From: Hyaloscypha bicolor E
Taxonomy: Eukaryota > Ascomycota > Leotiomycetes > Helotiales > Hyaloscyphaceae
Direction of reading: 5' to 3'
Assembly: GCF_002865645.1 (NCBI RefSeq)
Contig: NW_020194559.1
Span: 434,001-498,000 of the forward strand
Length of the DNA stretch: 64,000 nt
The notes below the pieces were generated by a model. That model was not told the origin of the DNA. It did no database searches and saw only the letters and a list, made by a program, of their open reading frames with translations. Numbering within the stretch: position 1 is the first letter of the stretch; every line of letters starts with the position of its first letter. Position numbers and translations under genes: made by a program. Positions 36,416 to 50,800 of this stretch are shown piece after piece.

Positions 36416-38128
36416 CTATCCCCCCCCTTGAATACTTATAGTGGGTCCAATATTCGCCACCATCTCCACACCCACATCACTCCACTAAAGACACGCAATT
36501 GAGTCTTCACCGCTTTCCAGTTCAATTGAAGCTATTCCCACTTTCTTCTCTACTTTATAGTCTATACCTTAGTACTTTGTAGGCCCACCATGAGCTTCCT
36601 TTACAGCCTTATAGCGTCTCCACCAGCTATTATATAACCCCTGGATATACTTGTCTGGTACTGTGTCCCACGCATCTTGTATAATCTTGCAAAGTTAATC
36701 CAAGTGGATCTTATCCGGCTAGTAGCGTACTTCCCAATAGTGCTCCTCTATTCAATTATTTATCCAATTCCATATATGCTCAATAAGATTCAAGTCCGGT
36801 AAGTATCAAGGAGCTTGAATTATAGAAATATGGCAAAGGAGCAAGTTTAGTTTTATCTCGCAAGCAATAAGAAGAAGCATTATCTTGCCAAAACCTATAC
36901 CGGCTAAGTGAGTGGTCACAAAAGAACTGCTCTATTATTAAGAGGATTTTGTAATTATATTATATGGAATTAATCGAGCCCCACTTCTTCTCCTAAAAGA
37001 GAAAGGGCCCCTTCTTCCCATTAACTATACTTCCCCAGAATATCCATGCAGAAAGCTTGGAGTACTTGTGCCTTATATACTCAGGAAATAAGCGATCGTT
37101 TCTATCCTTTAAGCAGGTAATATATGAGCTCGTATAAGCTTCACCAAATGCCTATACCTTATCCGTAAAGCAGACCTGCTATACGCATGAGTATGGCCAT
37201 ATACTTCCGTTCTCTACTAAGTCTAGCCTCTCCTGGCAGACTTTAGGATCATCTGAGAACCCCTTCTTTCGTAATATACGGCAACAGTAATTAATACTGT
37301 TTATAGCTATGCGAATAGCCTGCTTATCCCCTAATTGGGGAAGGAAGTGTGGGATCTTTGAGTATGCCACATAATAATAATAATAAGAAGAAAGTAACCA
37401 TTTCTTAAGCTCTATTTTCTCAGGAGTATAAAGCTTTGCGTGTTTCTCTGCTCTCGTTTTTTGTGAAGTAAGGCAATAGTGCTTTATATAGTAGATTTGG
37501 TTATCAGTAATATCCGGAGTCTCCTTTATTTGAGGCAGTAATATCTTGAAAAGGAGAGCTATTTGGATTTGGAGACGCTTATTATATATATAATCGGTTC
37601 TTCGCTAATCGGACAAGGTATTACTCCCTTGAGAGAACTCTTGAGAGGAATCTGCTTGAGAGTCGGAAATAAAGAGAGGAGATAGTATAGACTCAAGAGA
37701 GTCTGGAAGAAGGTCACATAAGTCCCAAGACTAAGTACTAGGCTATAATTCGTGAATTTGAGGCCTAGGGCCATTGCGAAAGTCCCATAACTATATAGTC
37801 TTTTGCAAATCAGGGGGAGAGAGAGGAAGAGAGCGAAGCTATATAGATAGTGGAGTATCTACGTTATAGAGGTTACTATAATAAGGTAGTATTATAGTAA
37901 AGCGTGAATCTTGTAAATCCATTAAAAAATTGAGGATATACCTTAAAGCAAGTAAAGTATAGCCAGTAAAAGCTATATATTCTGCCATATTTATAATATA
38001 GCTATGCAGGCAAGCTAGAAGCTTCTCCGCACTCTGATTGGCTAGAAATAGGGTGAGAGGTAGTATGAGTAAAGCATGAGAGTGTGGCGAATATTGGACC
38101 CACTATAAGTATTCAAGGGGGGGAATAG
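36416..38128 (-). mobile_element. Tc1/mariner-like DNA transposon, full length (1713 bp)
   Basis: Inverted ends of about 44 bases, CTATCCCCCCCC on the left and CTATTCCCCCCC read inward on the right, continue into a shared TTGAATACTTATAGTGGG. TA flanks both ends (36414-36415 and 38129-38130), the expected target duplication. The interior carries a decayed transposase on the minus strand. Mutations are far fewer than in the surrounding copia sequence, so this insertion is younger or was less exposed to RIP. It lies at the border between the gene island and the copia cluster. Confidence 0.85.
36575..37695 (-). pseudogene. Tc1/mariner transposase pseudogene
   Basis: Minus-strand reading gives a recognisable DDE transposase broken by several stops and frame changes. 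Near 37590 is an N-terminal helix-turn-helix-like segment (KRLQIQIALLF), then TPEKIELKKWL. A CFTDKV segment near 37165 holds the first Asp, and KKGPFLF and WGSINS follow. FWQDNASS near 36880 holds the second Asp, and PDLNLIEHIWNW near 36790 the third acidic residue. The C terminus reads RRYKAVKEAHGG near 36590. Many stops replace Gln or Trp codons, as RIP would produce. The 63-codon frame at 37179-37370 is one intact piece of it. Confidence 0.75.
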
Positions 38129-38130
38129 TA

Positions 38131-38204
38131 TTATTTCGCTGCTTGGTGCCTGAGGAATGAGGTAATAAAAATTTTGCAAAGTTGGCGCATTACTAAGCTC
38201 GGTT
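38131..38204. other. Short flank between mariner and copia sequence
   Basis: This 74-base segment of normal composition follows the mariner target TA. It ends where similarity to the copia internal region begins. It may be the original gene-island sequence into which copia elements inserted. Confidence 0.35.
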
Positions 38205-40190
38205 AGCCCTTTTAAGCCCGATCTTCTTATTATAAATTAGTACTTTACTTTAAATAACTAAATACAATACCTTATTACTTTTTATTTTATAATAATTAAT
38301 AGCTCTTAAAAAGGCAATAAAAGAAATTTAAAAGCTTTAAGCTAAATATTAAGTTACAAATGCCCTAAATACTTGAAATAAGTCTAATATAACTAATATT
38401 TATAAATTTTTACTAAATTCAAAGATTCTTATATAATATAAAAGAAATACTAATTAATTTAGTAATAAAAAGAAATTATATAAACTTATAGCTATAAATA
38501 AAGAGTTTTATATACTAGTTTTATTTTATAATAATATAACTTTTTATTTAATATTTATAAAACTTTTTTATATATTAAATACATAAGTTAATACTAATAA
38601 TTCTAAATATAACCTCGAATTATATTATAATAAAAGTAATAATAAAAGTAAAAGAAAAAGTAATATAAATACTTTTTTATTCTTTAATTTCTTAAAATAT
38701 AATAAAGAATAATTTTATAAGAATTCTAATATTATAATATTTTTATAAAATAATATTTAATATAAAAACTCTTATTAAATTAAAGTTATTAGCTTCTTAA
38801 AAAATAATATATTTAAATTTATTTTTAAATCTTAAATACTAAAAGAAATATATATCTTTAATTCTAGATTTATTAATAAAATTAAGAATAAAGATATTAA
38901 AAAAAGCTAAAAGAAAATCAAACTCGTTATTTAAGCTTATAATAATAAAGAAAAGTATATTATATTAATATAATTACTAATTATTTAATATATTAACTAA
39001 AGAATTATTCTTAATATTATTATTATAATAATAGAAATAATAGAATTATATTTATAAGAAATCTTATAAGCTTATATTTAATTAATAATTTTATTTAATT
39101 ATAATTTTTATATTAACTTATACTTTTTATCTTTTTTATAATAAGTAATTCTTTAATATTATTAGCCTTTAAACTAATAATACTTTATTTATTAAAAATA
39201 ATAATTTTACTAAAATAAAGTAATTAAAGCTTTAAAAAGCTAAGTTTTTAACTAAGAAATATAAATACTCTACTTTTAATTATAATCTTAATTTAAATAA
39301 AAGTATTATTTATATAAAAGCTATTAGAATTACTTTTATATAAAAATACTAATATAAAAACTTTAGAATTATATTAGTTAAAAATATTATATATTAGAGC
39401 CTTTTTATTAAAAACTAATATATATTATATTCGTTTATTAACTAGAGGCTTTATATAATTTATTAATTATTATTTAAGTTATTATATTATTAGAAACTAA
39501 TATAAAAGTATTTAATAAATATATTTAAAAATAAATTAAAAATATTATTAAAGAATTACATTTTATAAAACTAAAGAAAAAGTCTTTATAAATACTTTAT
39601 TTATAAATAAAAAGATTTCTTTTTTTAAATTAAATATATTTTAGTTTTAATAAATAATATTAAATATATTAATATTATTTACTAGTTCTTTACTAAATAT
39701 AAGGAAGTTACTAGAAGTATTTTAGTTTTAAAATTATTAAATATAGCTTATAACTTTAATATAAGTACATTAATTAAATCTATAATTAATAAAATACTAG
39801 AAATAAATTTATTATTAATTATTTATATAAATTCGAAATCGCTATATAAATGCCTTATTAAATTAAGTATTATTTAAAAGAAATACCTAATAATTAATAT
39901 AATATACTTTTACTAAATATATAAATAATAAAAGATTATAATAGTTAAGTAAATTAAGGGAAACTTGAATTCTATTAATTTTATAATAAAATTAAAGCTA
40001 TTAAATATTTTTAAGTATTTAATTAATATAAATATAATATAATTAAATATAAAGAAATAAATTAAATATATTTAATAAAAAGAAATAAAAATATATAAAG
40101 TATTTAGGAAGTTTGAAACTAGGCCGAATTAGGAAATTAGTATATAATTAGATAAAAACATTATTTTTAATAATTTTAAAAAGGTTCTAA
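38205..40190 (+). mobile_element. 5'-truncated Ty1/copia internal region, heavily RIP-mutated
   Basis: From 38205 the sequence follows the internal region of the copia copies at about 45300-47570 and 51410-53690 with the same order of landmarks, ending at the 3' LTR start. The RNase H domain lies at about 39590-40000. Stop codons and C-to-T changes are denser than in the other copies, suggesting greater age. The 5' half is missing. Confidence 0.7.
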
Positions 40191-40385
40191 TATTAATATA
40201 ATTATAATTATAGTTATAACTAATATTTTAAGAATTATATAATTTTATATTATATATATAACTCAATTAATAAACTAGTTCTAATTAGATATAATAAATT
40301 TAGAAAAAGTATATTAATATTATAATATTAATTATTTTACTAAATAAATATAACTAGTATTTTATAATTATATAATAAACTAATA
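40191..40385 (+). repeat. Ty1/copia LTR with internal deletion
   Basis: The sequence starts TATTAATATAATT and ends AAACTAATA like the other LTRs of this family but is only 195 bases long. It directly follows the truncated internal region at 38205-40190, so it is that copy's 3' LTR. Confidence 0.55.
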
Positions 40386-41391
40386 ATAAAAGAAATACTT
40401 AATAATTGATATAATATATTTTTATTAAATATATAAATAATAAGAAATTATAAAAGTTAAATAAATTAAAAAAAACTCGAATTTTATTAATTATTAGTTT
40501 ACTAGTAATATATAATATATAATATATAATATAATATAATATATAATATTTAGTATATAAAGTTAATAAAGTAGTTAATATTTTAAAGTAAAAATTATAG
40601 AATTATAGTATTAATATATAATTTCTAAATCTATTAAATCTAATAAAAACTAATTTACTAGTTGAGTTATATATATAATATAAGGTTATATAATATATAA
40701 TAAAATAGCTATAGCTATTTAGATATTAATTCTATAATAAAATTAATATTCTTAAATACTTTTAAATATTTAATTAATATAAAAGAAATATAAAGAAATA
40801 TATTAAATATTTAAGAGATTTAAAACTTGGCCAAATTAGAAAATTAATATATAATTAAAAAAAGATATTATTTTTAGTATTTTTAAAGAAATTCTAATAT
40901 TAATATAATTATAATTATAACTATTATTTTAAAAGTTATATAATTTTATATTATATATATAATTAAATTAGTAAACTAGTTCTAATTAAGCTTAGTAAAT
41001 TTAGAAAAAATATACTAATAGAAATAAAATAATAAATAAAAATATAAAGATTTAAATTTTTAATATTTTAAGAATTTAAGAATTTAAAACTAAAGAAAAA
41101 AGAAATAAGATATAATAAATAAATAAATATAACTAAAATTATTAAAATATTAAGCTTAATTTAAATTTTAGCTTAAAATTTTAGCTAAAATCAAATTTAT
41201 ATTAATTAAATAATACTAGTTATTATATTATTTTCTTTTTTTAAAAGCTTAATTTGAGTATTAATAAATAAATAAAAAAAGCTAAAGTAAATATAAAAAA
41301 AATAAAAAAATAAAAAAAAAGATTTTTAGTTTTGTTTTATTTTCTAATAATTTACTTTATTTAATCTAGCTTTAATAAGGGTATTAGTATA
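40386..41391. mobile_element. Patchwork of copia fragments
   Basis: Segments 40386-40491 and 40731-40897 together form a second copy of the 3' end of the copia internal region; the first part repeats 39880-39985. They are split by an inverted LTR at 40492-40725. A 5'-end LTR fragment follows at about 40898-41021. The remaining bases to 41391 are AT-rich with A-runs and show nothing recognisable. Confidence 0.5.
40492..40725 (-). repeat. Solo copia LTR in inverted orientation with TTAAT duplication
   Basis: The segment begins TATTAGTTTACTAG, the reverse complement of the family's 3' LTR end, and finishes near the complement of the 5' end. TTAAT lies on both sides (40487-40491 and 40726-40730). 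Removing the LTR and one TTAAT restores a continuous copia internal sequence like that at about 39970. Confidence 0.6.
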
Positions 41392-41488
41392 GCTATAATT
41401 ATTTATAGTTATATAATATAATTATATAATATAGAAGTAATTAGAAGTAATAGGATATAAATAATAAGTAATAATTATATAATCTTAT
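41392..41488 (+). repeat. Left half of an older copia LTR split by insertion
   Basis: It starts TATTAGTATAGC like other 5' LTR ends and stops at CTTAT (41484-41488), where the LTR-bounded array begins. The right half resumes at 54004. The reunited LTR would be about 273 bases, the length of the solo LTR at 20859. Confidence 0.65.
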
Positions 41489-41788
41489 TATTAGTATAGC
41501 TATTCTTTTGGGAGTTACGTATATAGTTATGGGATACGGGATATAGGATATAAGTAATAGGATATAAGTAATAAGATATAAAATATAAGATATAATTATA
41601 TAACCTTATATCTTATTAATAACTCGACTAGTAGACTAGATCCCTTTAGGCTTAGCAGATTTAGGAATTATATATTAATACTATAATACTATAATTCCTA
41701 TTTCTAAATAATAATAATTTTACTAATTATATATAAATAGCATTTCACGACTTATATAATAGTATTATATATTATTAGTAAATTAATA
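41489..41788 (+). repeat. Copia LTR, left end of tandem array
   Basis: A 300-base LTR starts TATTAGTATAGC and ends with a mutated CTAACA. It carries the tandem GGGATAC/GGATATAAGTAATA units and the AGCAGATTTAGG landmark. CTTAT precedes it and matches CTTAT after the last LTR at 53999-54003, marking the array as one insertion. Confidence 0.75.
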
Positions 41789-44700
41789 TTAATTAGTTTA
41801 TATATATAGATTAGAGAATAGAATCTTTTGAGCTAAAGAAGTATCCGGTAGCCTATAGCAAAATTGAACTAGTTTATATTAAAGGAAGGAATTACCTATT
41901 AACTTTATAAAGTATTTAATAGCCTAAGAAAGAAAATAGCTAGCTCTTACTAAGGACTAATAATTACTCTATTAAAGAGGGGAATTACTTATTAACTTTA
42001 TAAAGTATCCGGTGGCCTAAAGAAGAAAACTCTAATTCTTATTAATTAATAAGCGGTTAGTTATTTGGCTATTTATTTATTTAATTATTTATTATTCTTT
42101 AAAACTAACTTTTTTTAGCCTTAAAATTACTTTCTTAGAACTTATCTTTTCTATTTATATAATACTTATATTTATAAGATACTTTTTCCGGAATATATAT
42201 TCTATATATATTCTTAAAGCTCTTTAATTACTACTTTAATTTTATTATTAAATTAAGTTCTTTAAACTTTAGACCCTTCCGGAATTATAATATTTTACTT
42301 CCTAAATTTCTTATTATAAACGAAATATTTAAAGGCAAAATATTTATTTTAATACCTATAATATTTCTAGATATCTGGGATATCTAGTATCTAAACCAGG
42401 TATCTAGATATCTTTATTACTAAACCCTTTCTATAAACTTACTATAAACTACCTTACTTTTAAACCTCTCTTATTATAAATTATATATATATTAAAAAGG
42501 GCTTAATTCTAGGGATTTAGTATAATAGAACTATAAGATAAATATATATAAATAAAGAAATAGAAAGGCAGTATTAACCTAATTACCTATAGTAATAAGA
42601 AAGTCCTAGATTACCTTAATACTAGATTATTTTAATATAAAGTAAAGAAGTTAACTAATAATAATCTCTGGGAATTATTTAAAAAGAATTTTGGTAATTT
42701 TAATCTTAAAGTATTTAATTATCTAGATTAATATATACTATATAAATTATAAGCTATTTTATAATATAGTAATATTTATATTAAATAAAATAATAAGGAA
42801 CTTACTATTATATAGTCCTTAGTTAATATTATTTAGGAAAAAAAGTAATATATTTAAACTATAGCTAATATTATTACTATTAGACTAGACCTTAATACGG
42901 GCCTTATTACTTTATTATATATATTTCTTAATAATAATATTATAAGAAATTAATAAACTAAACCAATTATTACTTATATTTCTTTATTACTTATAATTAC
43001 TTTTACTAGTACTAGACTATAGAGAGCTAGTAGTAACGGATTTTTACTACTTTTATTATTTCTATTATCTTTAAATAGCTTTTTAGCTAGCTTTCTTACT
43101 ATAAAGCTAATTAGAGAAATAGTAAAGATATATACTAAAATATAGAAATATAATAGAACTAATAGTAATTTCAATTAAAAACTCGCTATCTTTCTTAATA
43201 TTTACTAATATATAGAGCTTTTATAAAAGATATTAGTAAGAGCTTTTCTTATTATATTAAAAGAACTAATATAAGATTATTTTTATAATAACTAGCTCTT
43301 TTAATATATATATAAAAGGCCTATATAAATATTTATAGCTTCTTTAAAAGCCCTGGTTTCTAATATTAAAACTTAGATAAGTAAAATACTATTATAATAG
43401 TAACTATAATAGCTTAATATCCTAAAAAGATAATATTTAAGCTTATCTAATTACTAATTAATAACCTATATAAATTATAATATAAACTAGTACTTATCCT
43501 ATAAAATACCGAATTCCTATATAATAAGATTATTATTTTCTATTAAGGTATACTATTATACTAATATATAGTCTTAAATTCTTTTTTAATCTCGGCTAAC
43601 TTATTAATAAGCTTTAATTATTTATTATTACTTATAAGAAGAAATAATAGATTAATACCGAGATTCTTTTTACTAATTAATAATACTATTCTTAAAACCC
43701 TCTAAACTACTATTTATCCGGAAATTATTAATATAAATCTAGCTATAATTTCGGAACCCGTAATAACTACTTTAAGCCCTATAATTATAATAATTATATT
43801 CTAAAGTCGTATTTTATATATAAGAAACCCGAATACTACTTATAAAAGTATATATTAGAGAAATAAGAAACTAAGAAGGCTTGATTTAAAAATAAAAATA
43901 TTTACTAATTTAGATCCTAAAATACTTGTAACTTTAATAAATATTTTAGTAATACTTATATATAATATATTACCGAATTTAAAGAAGAAAAGAATAATAA
44001 AAGTAATAAGAATAAACTAATAAATAATGCTTTTAAAGCCTTATTAGTAAAAACAAATAAAAGAAAGAAATATTATTTTAATTCCTATTTTATTTCTATT
44101 AAAAGCTTCCTACTTTTACTATTCCTATAACTAATACTCTTATAAATAATCTTATTTCCCTTTCCCTTATATACTAGATAATAAGTAAAAACCATATCTT
44201 AAAGCCTATTAAATAAATAAAAGATACCTAGATATTTATAATTAATAATATATTAAAATATAATACTTATTACTTTTATAGAATTATAATTAATATTAGA
44301 GCCTCTAGATTCTTAATTACTAGTTCTAACTAATTCCAAGCTTTATAGTAAACTAATAATAGTATCTAACTTAATAAAACTACTAAAAGTCAAGTTAATA
44401 TCTAATTTAGTATTAGATCTATATTTTTTATTAGATCTATAATAGTAAGAATACTAATTAGATAAGTATAATTTTATATTATATTTATAAAAACTCTATT
44501 TCTATTTAGCTTAGCTAATATAAATAAGCTAGGAGTTTACTTTAATAATCTTACTAATTATCTTATTATTTCTAATAAATACTTTATATCTATAATATAA
44601 TATTTTAGATATTTTTTCTTATTTTTTCTTATTATTCTATAAAGCTTTATTTCCGAATTCTTTACTTATAATTCCTGCTTTTTTATAGAGGTCGAATTAT

Positions 44701-47576
44701 AATATTTATATTACTATTTTAGTTATTTATTTATTAGTAAGCTTTAAAATATACTAGAATAAATAGGCTATAATATTAATATAAAAGCCTTTAAGTATCT
44801 TATAAAGTACTATAAATAATACCAGAAATTCGAATAATTATTAGAATAATTTAAGTTTAATTTAAAAAATAATATTAGCTTTAACTACTTTATTATTATT
44901 AATATTTTCTATATTTCTAGTAAGTCTATATTTTATATTATTAATAAAGGTATTAGATATTAAGCTAGCTAATAGCTTTAAAATATTAGTATATTATATA
45001 CTTGAAATACCCTAAAATAGTATTAGATTAATATCTATTTAGGTTCTCCTAATTAAATTATAATAGATACCGGAAAGTAGTTTACTAGTAAGAAGTTTAC
45101 TTAGCTTATAAATACTATAGAAACCAAGGTTAAAATCGTTCCTATAAAAGCTTATAGTTCTATTAGAATTATAAAATACTACTATAGCCTAATTTAATAT
45201 ACTTACCTTATTATTATAGCCGAAATTAATAGAATTAATAAGAATACTATATTTTAAATAGCTTTTAAGGCTATTAATAATTTTGTTAAACCTAATAATA
45301 TTATTTTAATCTTCTTAGTTTATAGTACTTTATCCCAAATAACTAAATATAATATCTTATTATTAATTATATTATAGTAATTAGTAATACTTAAGAAAAT
45401 AATAATAGAAATTTAGAAGCTTTAAGCTAGATACTAGAATATAAATACCCTAAATACCCGAAATAGTTCTAGTATTACTAATATTTATAAACTTCTCTTA
45501 AATTCGAATATTCTTATATAATATAAAGGAAATACTAGTTAACTTAGTAATTGAGATAAGTTATATAAGCTAGTAGCTATTAACGGAAAGAACTATATAC
45601 TAGCTTTACTATATAGTAATATTACCTTTTGCTTAATCTCCGTAAAGCTCTTTTATATAGGGGATATTAAGATTATTACTAATAGCCCCGAATCTAAACC
45701 TGTTCCCGAATTTTATAATAAGACTAAAGGTAATATAGGTATAATTTCTCTTACTATTCTCGCTATTTTACTAAAATATAATAAAGAATACTTTTATAAA
45801 AACCCGGATTTTATAATATTCCTATAAGATAATAACCTATATAAGGATTTCCGTTAAATTAAAGTTACTAGTCTCCTAGAAAAGAATATATTTGAGGTTA
45901 TTTCCAGATTTTAGGTACTAAAAAAAGTATATATCTTTAACTCCCGGTTTATTAATAAGATTAAGAATAAGAATATAAAGAAAGAGTTTAAAAAGTCGAA
46001 ACTAGTTATCTAGGCTTATAATAATAATAAAAAATATATAGTATTAATATAATTACTTATTATTTAATATATTAGCTAGAGAATTATTCTTAATATTACT
46101 ATTATAATAATAAATACTATAAAGCTATATTTATATAATATCTCGCAAGCTTATATCTAATTAATAATCTTACTTAACTATAATTTTTATATTAACTTAT
46201 CTTATAAGCTTACTAAAAAGCTAAATCTAAATAATAATTCGGTTCTAAAAGTTATAAAACTACTATATAATATACTAAAAGCTAGAAACTACTAGTTTAA
46301 GACTTATTATTCCTATTATATTAATGAGCTTTCTATAAAATAATTAACTTATAATTCTTGCCTTTTCTATAATAAGTAATTCTTCGGAATTATTAGCCTT
46401 TAAACTAATAATACCCTATTTATTAGAAATAATAATTTTATAAAAACAAAATAACTAAAGCTTTAAAAGGCTAAGTTTTTGGTTAAAAAATATAAATGCC
46501 TTACTATTAACTATAATCTTAAGTTTAATAAAGGTATTATTTATATAAATACTACTAAAATTACTTTTATATAGGAATACTAGTATAAAAACCTCCAAAT
46601 TGTTTTTATAAAGAATATTACTATTATAAGTAATAGGAGTACTATTTGTTAAGATTTCTTTATTAAGGACTAATATATTACCTAATATATTAAAGAAGTA
46701 TATATTATATTAGTCTATTAACTAGAAGCTTTATATAACCTATTAATTATTATTTAAGCTATTAAACCCTCGGAAACTAATATAAAAATACTTAATAAGT
46801 ACATTTAATAGCAAATTAAGAATATTACTAGAGAACTAAGATTTGTAAAACTAGTAAAGAAATTCTTATATTTAATTATTTTTATAAATACTTTATTTAC
46901 AAATAATAGAGATCTTTCTTTCTAAATCGGATATATTTTAGTTCTAGTAAATAAAACTAGATATATTAATATTATTTATTAGTTCTTTACTAAATATAAG
47001 AGAATTACTAGAAGTATTTTAGCTTTAGAACTTTATAGTATAACTTACGGCTTTAATATAGGTGCTTTAGTTAAATTTATAATTAATAGAATACTAGAAA
47101 TAGAACTATTACTAGTAGTTTATATAGATTTAAAGTCATTATACAAATACCTTATTAAATTAGGAACTACTTGAAAAAAGTATCTAATAATTAATATAAT
47201 ATGCTTTTATTAGGTATATAAATAATAAGAAATTACAGAAATTAAATAGATTAAGAAAAAAATTAAATTCTACTAATTTTATAACGAAATTAAAGCTAAT
47301 AAATACCCTTAAGTACCTAATTAATATAAATATTATATAATTAGATATAGAGAAATAGGTCGAGTATAAATAAGGCAAGAAATAGATATATAAGATAAGA
47401 GAATATTATAAAAAAAACGTTATATATAAAAGGTTATAGCTTTTAGTATATAACTAAACCCTCGGAAATAATATAAATATATAAAGTATTTGGGAAATCT
47501 AATACTAGGCCGGATTAGGGAATTTATATATAATTAGAGAAAGATATTATTTTTTATATTTTTAAAAAGTTTCTAG
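41789..47576 (+). mobile_element. Ty1/copia internal region, copy 1 of the tandem array
   Basis: This 5.8-kb internal region has the same landmarks as copy 2 and stops in every frame. Gag-like sequence occupies the 5' part, integrase the middle and RT and RNase H the 3' part. The RNase H block (about 46870-47300) aligns by eye with copy 2, where it is more legible. A palindromic motif lies at 47419-47454, 158 bases before the 3' LTR. The 66- and 64-codon minus-strand frames in this copy are chance. Confidence 0.7.
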
Positions 47577-47890
47577 TATTAGTATAGCTATTTCTTTAAA
47601 AGTTATATATATAGTTATAAGATACGGGATACGGGATATAAGTAATAGGATATAAGTAATAGGATATAAGTAATAGGATATAAGATACAGAATATAGTTA
47701 TATAACCTTATATCTTATTAATAACTCGACTAGTAAACTAGACTCTTTTAGGCTTAGTAGATTTAGGAATTATATATTAATATTATAATATTATAATTCT
47801 TATTTCTAAATAATAATAACTTTACTAATTATATATAAATAGTATTTTATAATTTATATAATAATATTATATATTACTAGTAAACTAATA
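47577..47890 (+). repeat. Copia LTR shared by both array copies
   Basis: This 314-base LTR is preceded by TCTAG, the end of the internal region, and not by a target duplication. It therefore serves as 3' LTR of copy 1 and 5' LTR of copy 2. Confidence 0.75.
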
Positions 47891-50800
47891 CTAATTAGTT
47901 TATATATATAAATTAAAAAATAGAATCTTTTAAGCTAAAGAAATATCTAGTAGCCTATAGTAAAATTAAACTAGTTTATATTAAAGAAAGGAATTACTTA
48001 TTAACTTTATAAAGTATTTAGTAGCCTAAAAAAGAAAATAGCTAGCTTTTACTAAGAACTAATAATTACTTTATTAAAAGAAAAAATTACTTATTAATTC
48101 TATAAAGTATTTAATAGCCTAAAAGAAAAAACTCTAGTTCTTACTAATTAATAAATAGTTAGTTATTTAGCTATTTATTTATTTAATTATTTATTATTTT
48201 TTAAAACTAACTTTTTTTGGCCCTAAGACTACTTTTTTAAAACCTATCTTTTCTATTTATATAATATTTGTATTTATAGAATACTTTCTCCGGAATATAT
48301 ATTCTATATATATTCTTAAAGTTTTTTAATTACTATTTTAATTTTATTATTAAATCAAGTTCTTTAAGCTTTAGATTTTCTTGGAATTATAATATTTTAC
48401 TTTCTAAATTTCTTATTATAAATAAAATATTTAAGAGTAAAATATTTACTTTAATACCTATAATACTTTTAGGTATCTAAAATATCTAGTATCTAAACTA
48501 GGTATCTAAATATCTTTATTACTAAATTCTTTTTATAAACTTATTATAAATTACCTTATCTTTAAATTTCTCTTATTATAAATTATATATATATTAAGAA
48601 GAATTTAATTCTAGGAATTTAATATAATAGAATTATAAAATAAATATATATAAATAAAAAAGTAAAAAGGTAGTATTAATCTAATTACCTATAGTAATAA
48701 GAAAGTCCTAGATTACCTTAATACTAGACTATTCTAGTATAAGATAAAAAAGTTAACTAATAATAATTTCTAGAAATTATTTAAGAAAGATTTTAGTAAT
48801 TTTAACCTTAAAATATTTAATTATCTAAATTAATATATATTATATAAATTACGAGCTATTTTATAATATAATAGTATTTATATTAAATAAAATAATAAAA
48901 AACTTACTATTATATAATCTTTAGTTAATATTATTTAGGAAAAAAAATAATATATCTAGACTATAGCTAATATTATTATTACTAGATTAGACCTTAATAC
49001 GGGCTCTATTACCTTATTATATATATTTCTTAATAATAGTATTATAAGAAATTAATAAACTAAACTAATTATTACTTATATTTCTTTATTACCTATAATT
49101 ACTTTTATTAGTACCGGATTATAAAGAGCTAGTAGTAACGGATTTTTACTACTTTTATTACTTCTATTATTTTTAAATAGCTCTTTAGCTAGCCTTCTTA
49201 CTATAAAGCTAATTAGAGAAGTAATAAAGATATATACTAAGATATAGAAATATAATAGAACTAATAGTAATTTCGACTAAAAAATCGCTATCTTTCTTAA
49301 TATTTACTAATATATAGAGCTTTTATAAGAGATATTAATAAGAGCTTTTCTTACTATATTAAAAGAACTAATATAAGATTATTTTTATAATAACTAGCTT
49401 TTTTAATATATATATAAAAAGGCCTATATAAATATTTATAGCTTCTTTAAAAGCCCTGGTTTCTAATATTAAAACTTAGATAAGTAAAATACTATTATAA
49501 TAGTAATTATAATAGCTTAATATCTTAAAAAGATAATATTTGAGCTTATCTAGTTACTAATTAATAACTTATATAAATTATAATATAGACTAGTATCTGT
49601 TTTATAAAATACCAAATTCCTATATAATAAGATTATTACTTCTTATTAAGGTATACTAGTATACTAATATATAGTTTCGGATTCTTCTCTTAATCTCGGC
49701 TAATTTATTAATAAGCTCTAATTATTTATTACTATTTATAAGAAGAAATAATAGATTAATACTAAGATTCTTTTTACTAATTAATAATATTATTTTTAAA
49801 ATTCTCTAAATTATTATCTATCCAGAAATTATTAATATAAACCCAGCTATAATTTCGGAACCCGTAATAACTATTCTAAGTCCTATAACTATAATAATTA
49901 TATTCTAAAGTTATATTTTATATATAAAAGATTCGAATATTACTTATAGAAGTATATACTAGAGAAATAAGAGACTAAAAAGGCTCGATTTAAAAGTAGA
50001 AATATTTACTAATTTAGATCCCGAAATACCTATAACTTTAATAAATATTTTAGTAATATTTATATATAATATATTACTAAATTCGAAAAAAAAGAAAATA
50101 ATAAGAATAGTAAGAATAAACTAGTAAGTAATACTTTTAAAGCCTTATTAGCAGAAATAAATAAAGGAAAGAAATATTATTCTAATTCCTATTTTACTTT
50201 TATTAAGAGCTTTCTAGTTACTTCTATAGCCCCTATTTCTATTATTCCTATAACTAATACTTTTATAAATAATCTTACTTTTCTCTTTCTTATATACTAA
50301 ATAATAGGCAAAAACTATATCTTAGAGCTTATTAAATAAATAAAAGATATCTAGATATTTATAATTAATAATATATTAAAATATAATACTTATTGCTTTT
50401 ATAAAGTTATAATTAATACTAGAGCTTCTAGATTCTTAACTACTAGTTCTAACTAATTTCAAGCTTTATAGTAAACTAATAGTAATATTTAACTTAATAA
50501 AATTACTAAAGATTAAGTTAATATCTAGTTTAGTATTAGATCTATATCTTTTATTAGATTTATAATAATAAGAATACTAATTAGGTAAGTATAATTCTAT
50601 ATTATACCTATAAAAACTCTATTTCTATTTAGCTTAGCTAATATAAATAAGCTAGAAGTTTACTTTAATAATCTTACTAATTATCTTATTATTTCTAATA
50701 AATACTTTATACTTATAATATAATATTTTAAATACTTTTTTCTATTTTAAAATATTATTCTATAAAGCTTTATTTCTGAATTCTTTATTTATAACTCTTG

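Noticed and set aside
36066..36502. Two plus-strand frames between the hAT-like and mariner elements
   Set aside because: They run across element ends and terminal repeats and look random in composition.
42974..43174. 66-codon minus-strand frame with hydrophobic residues
   Set aside because: It lies in RIP-mutated copia internal DNA; AT-rich codons give Leu/Ile-rich chance frames that mimic membrane segments.
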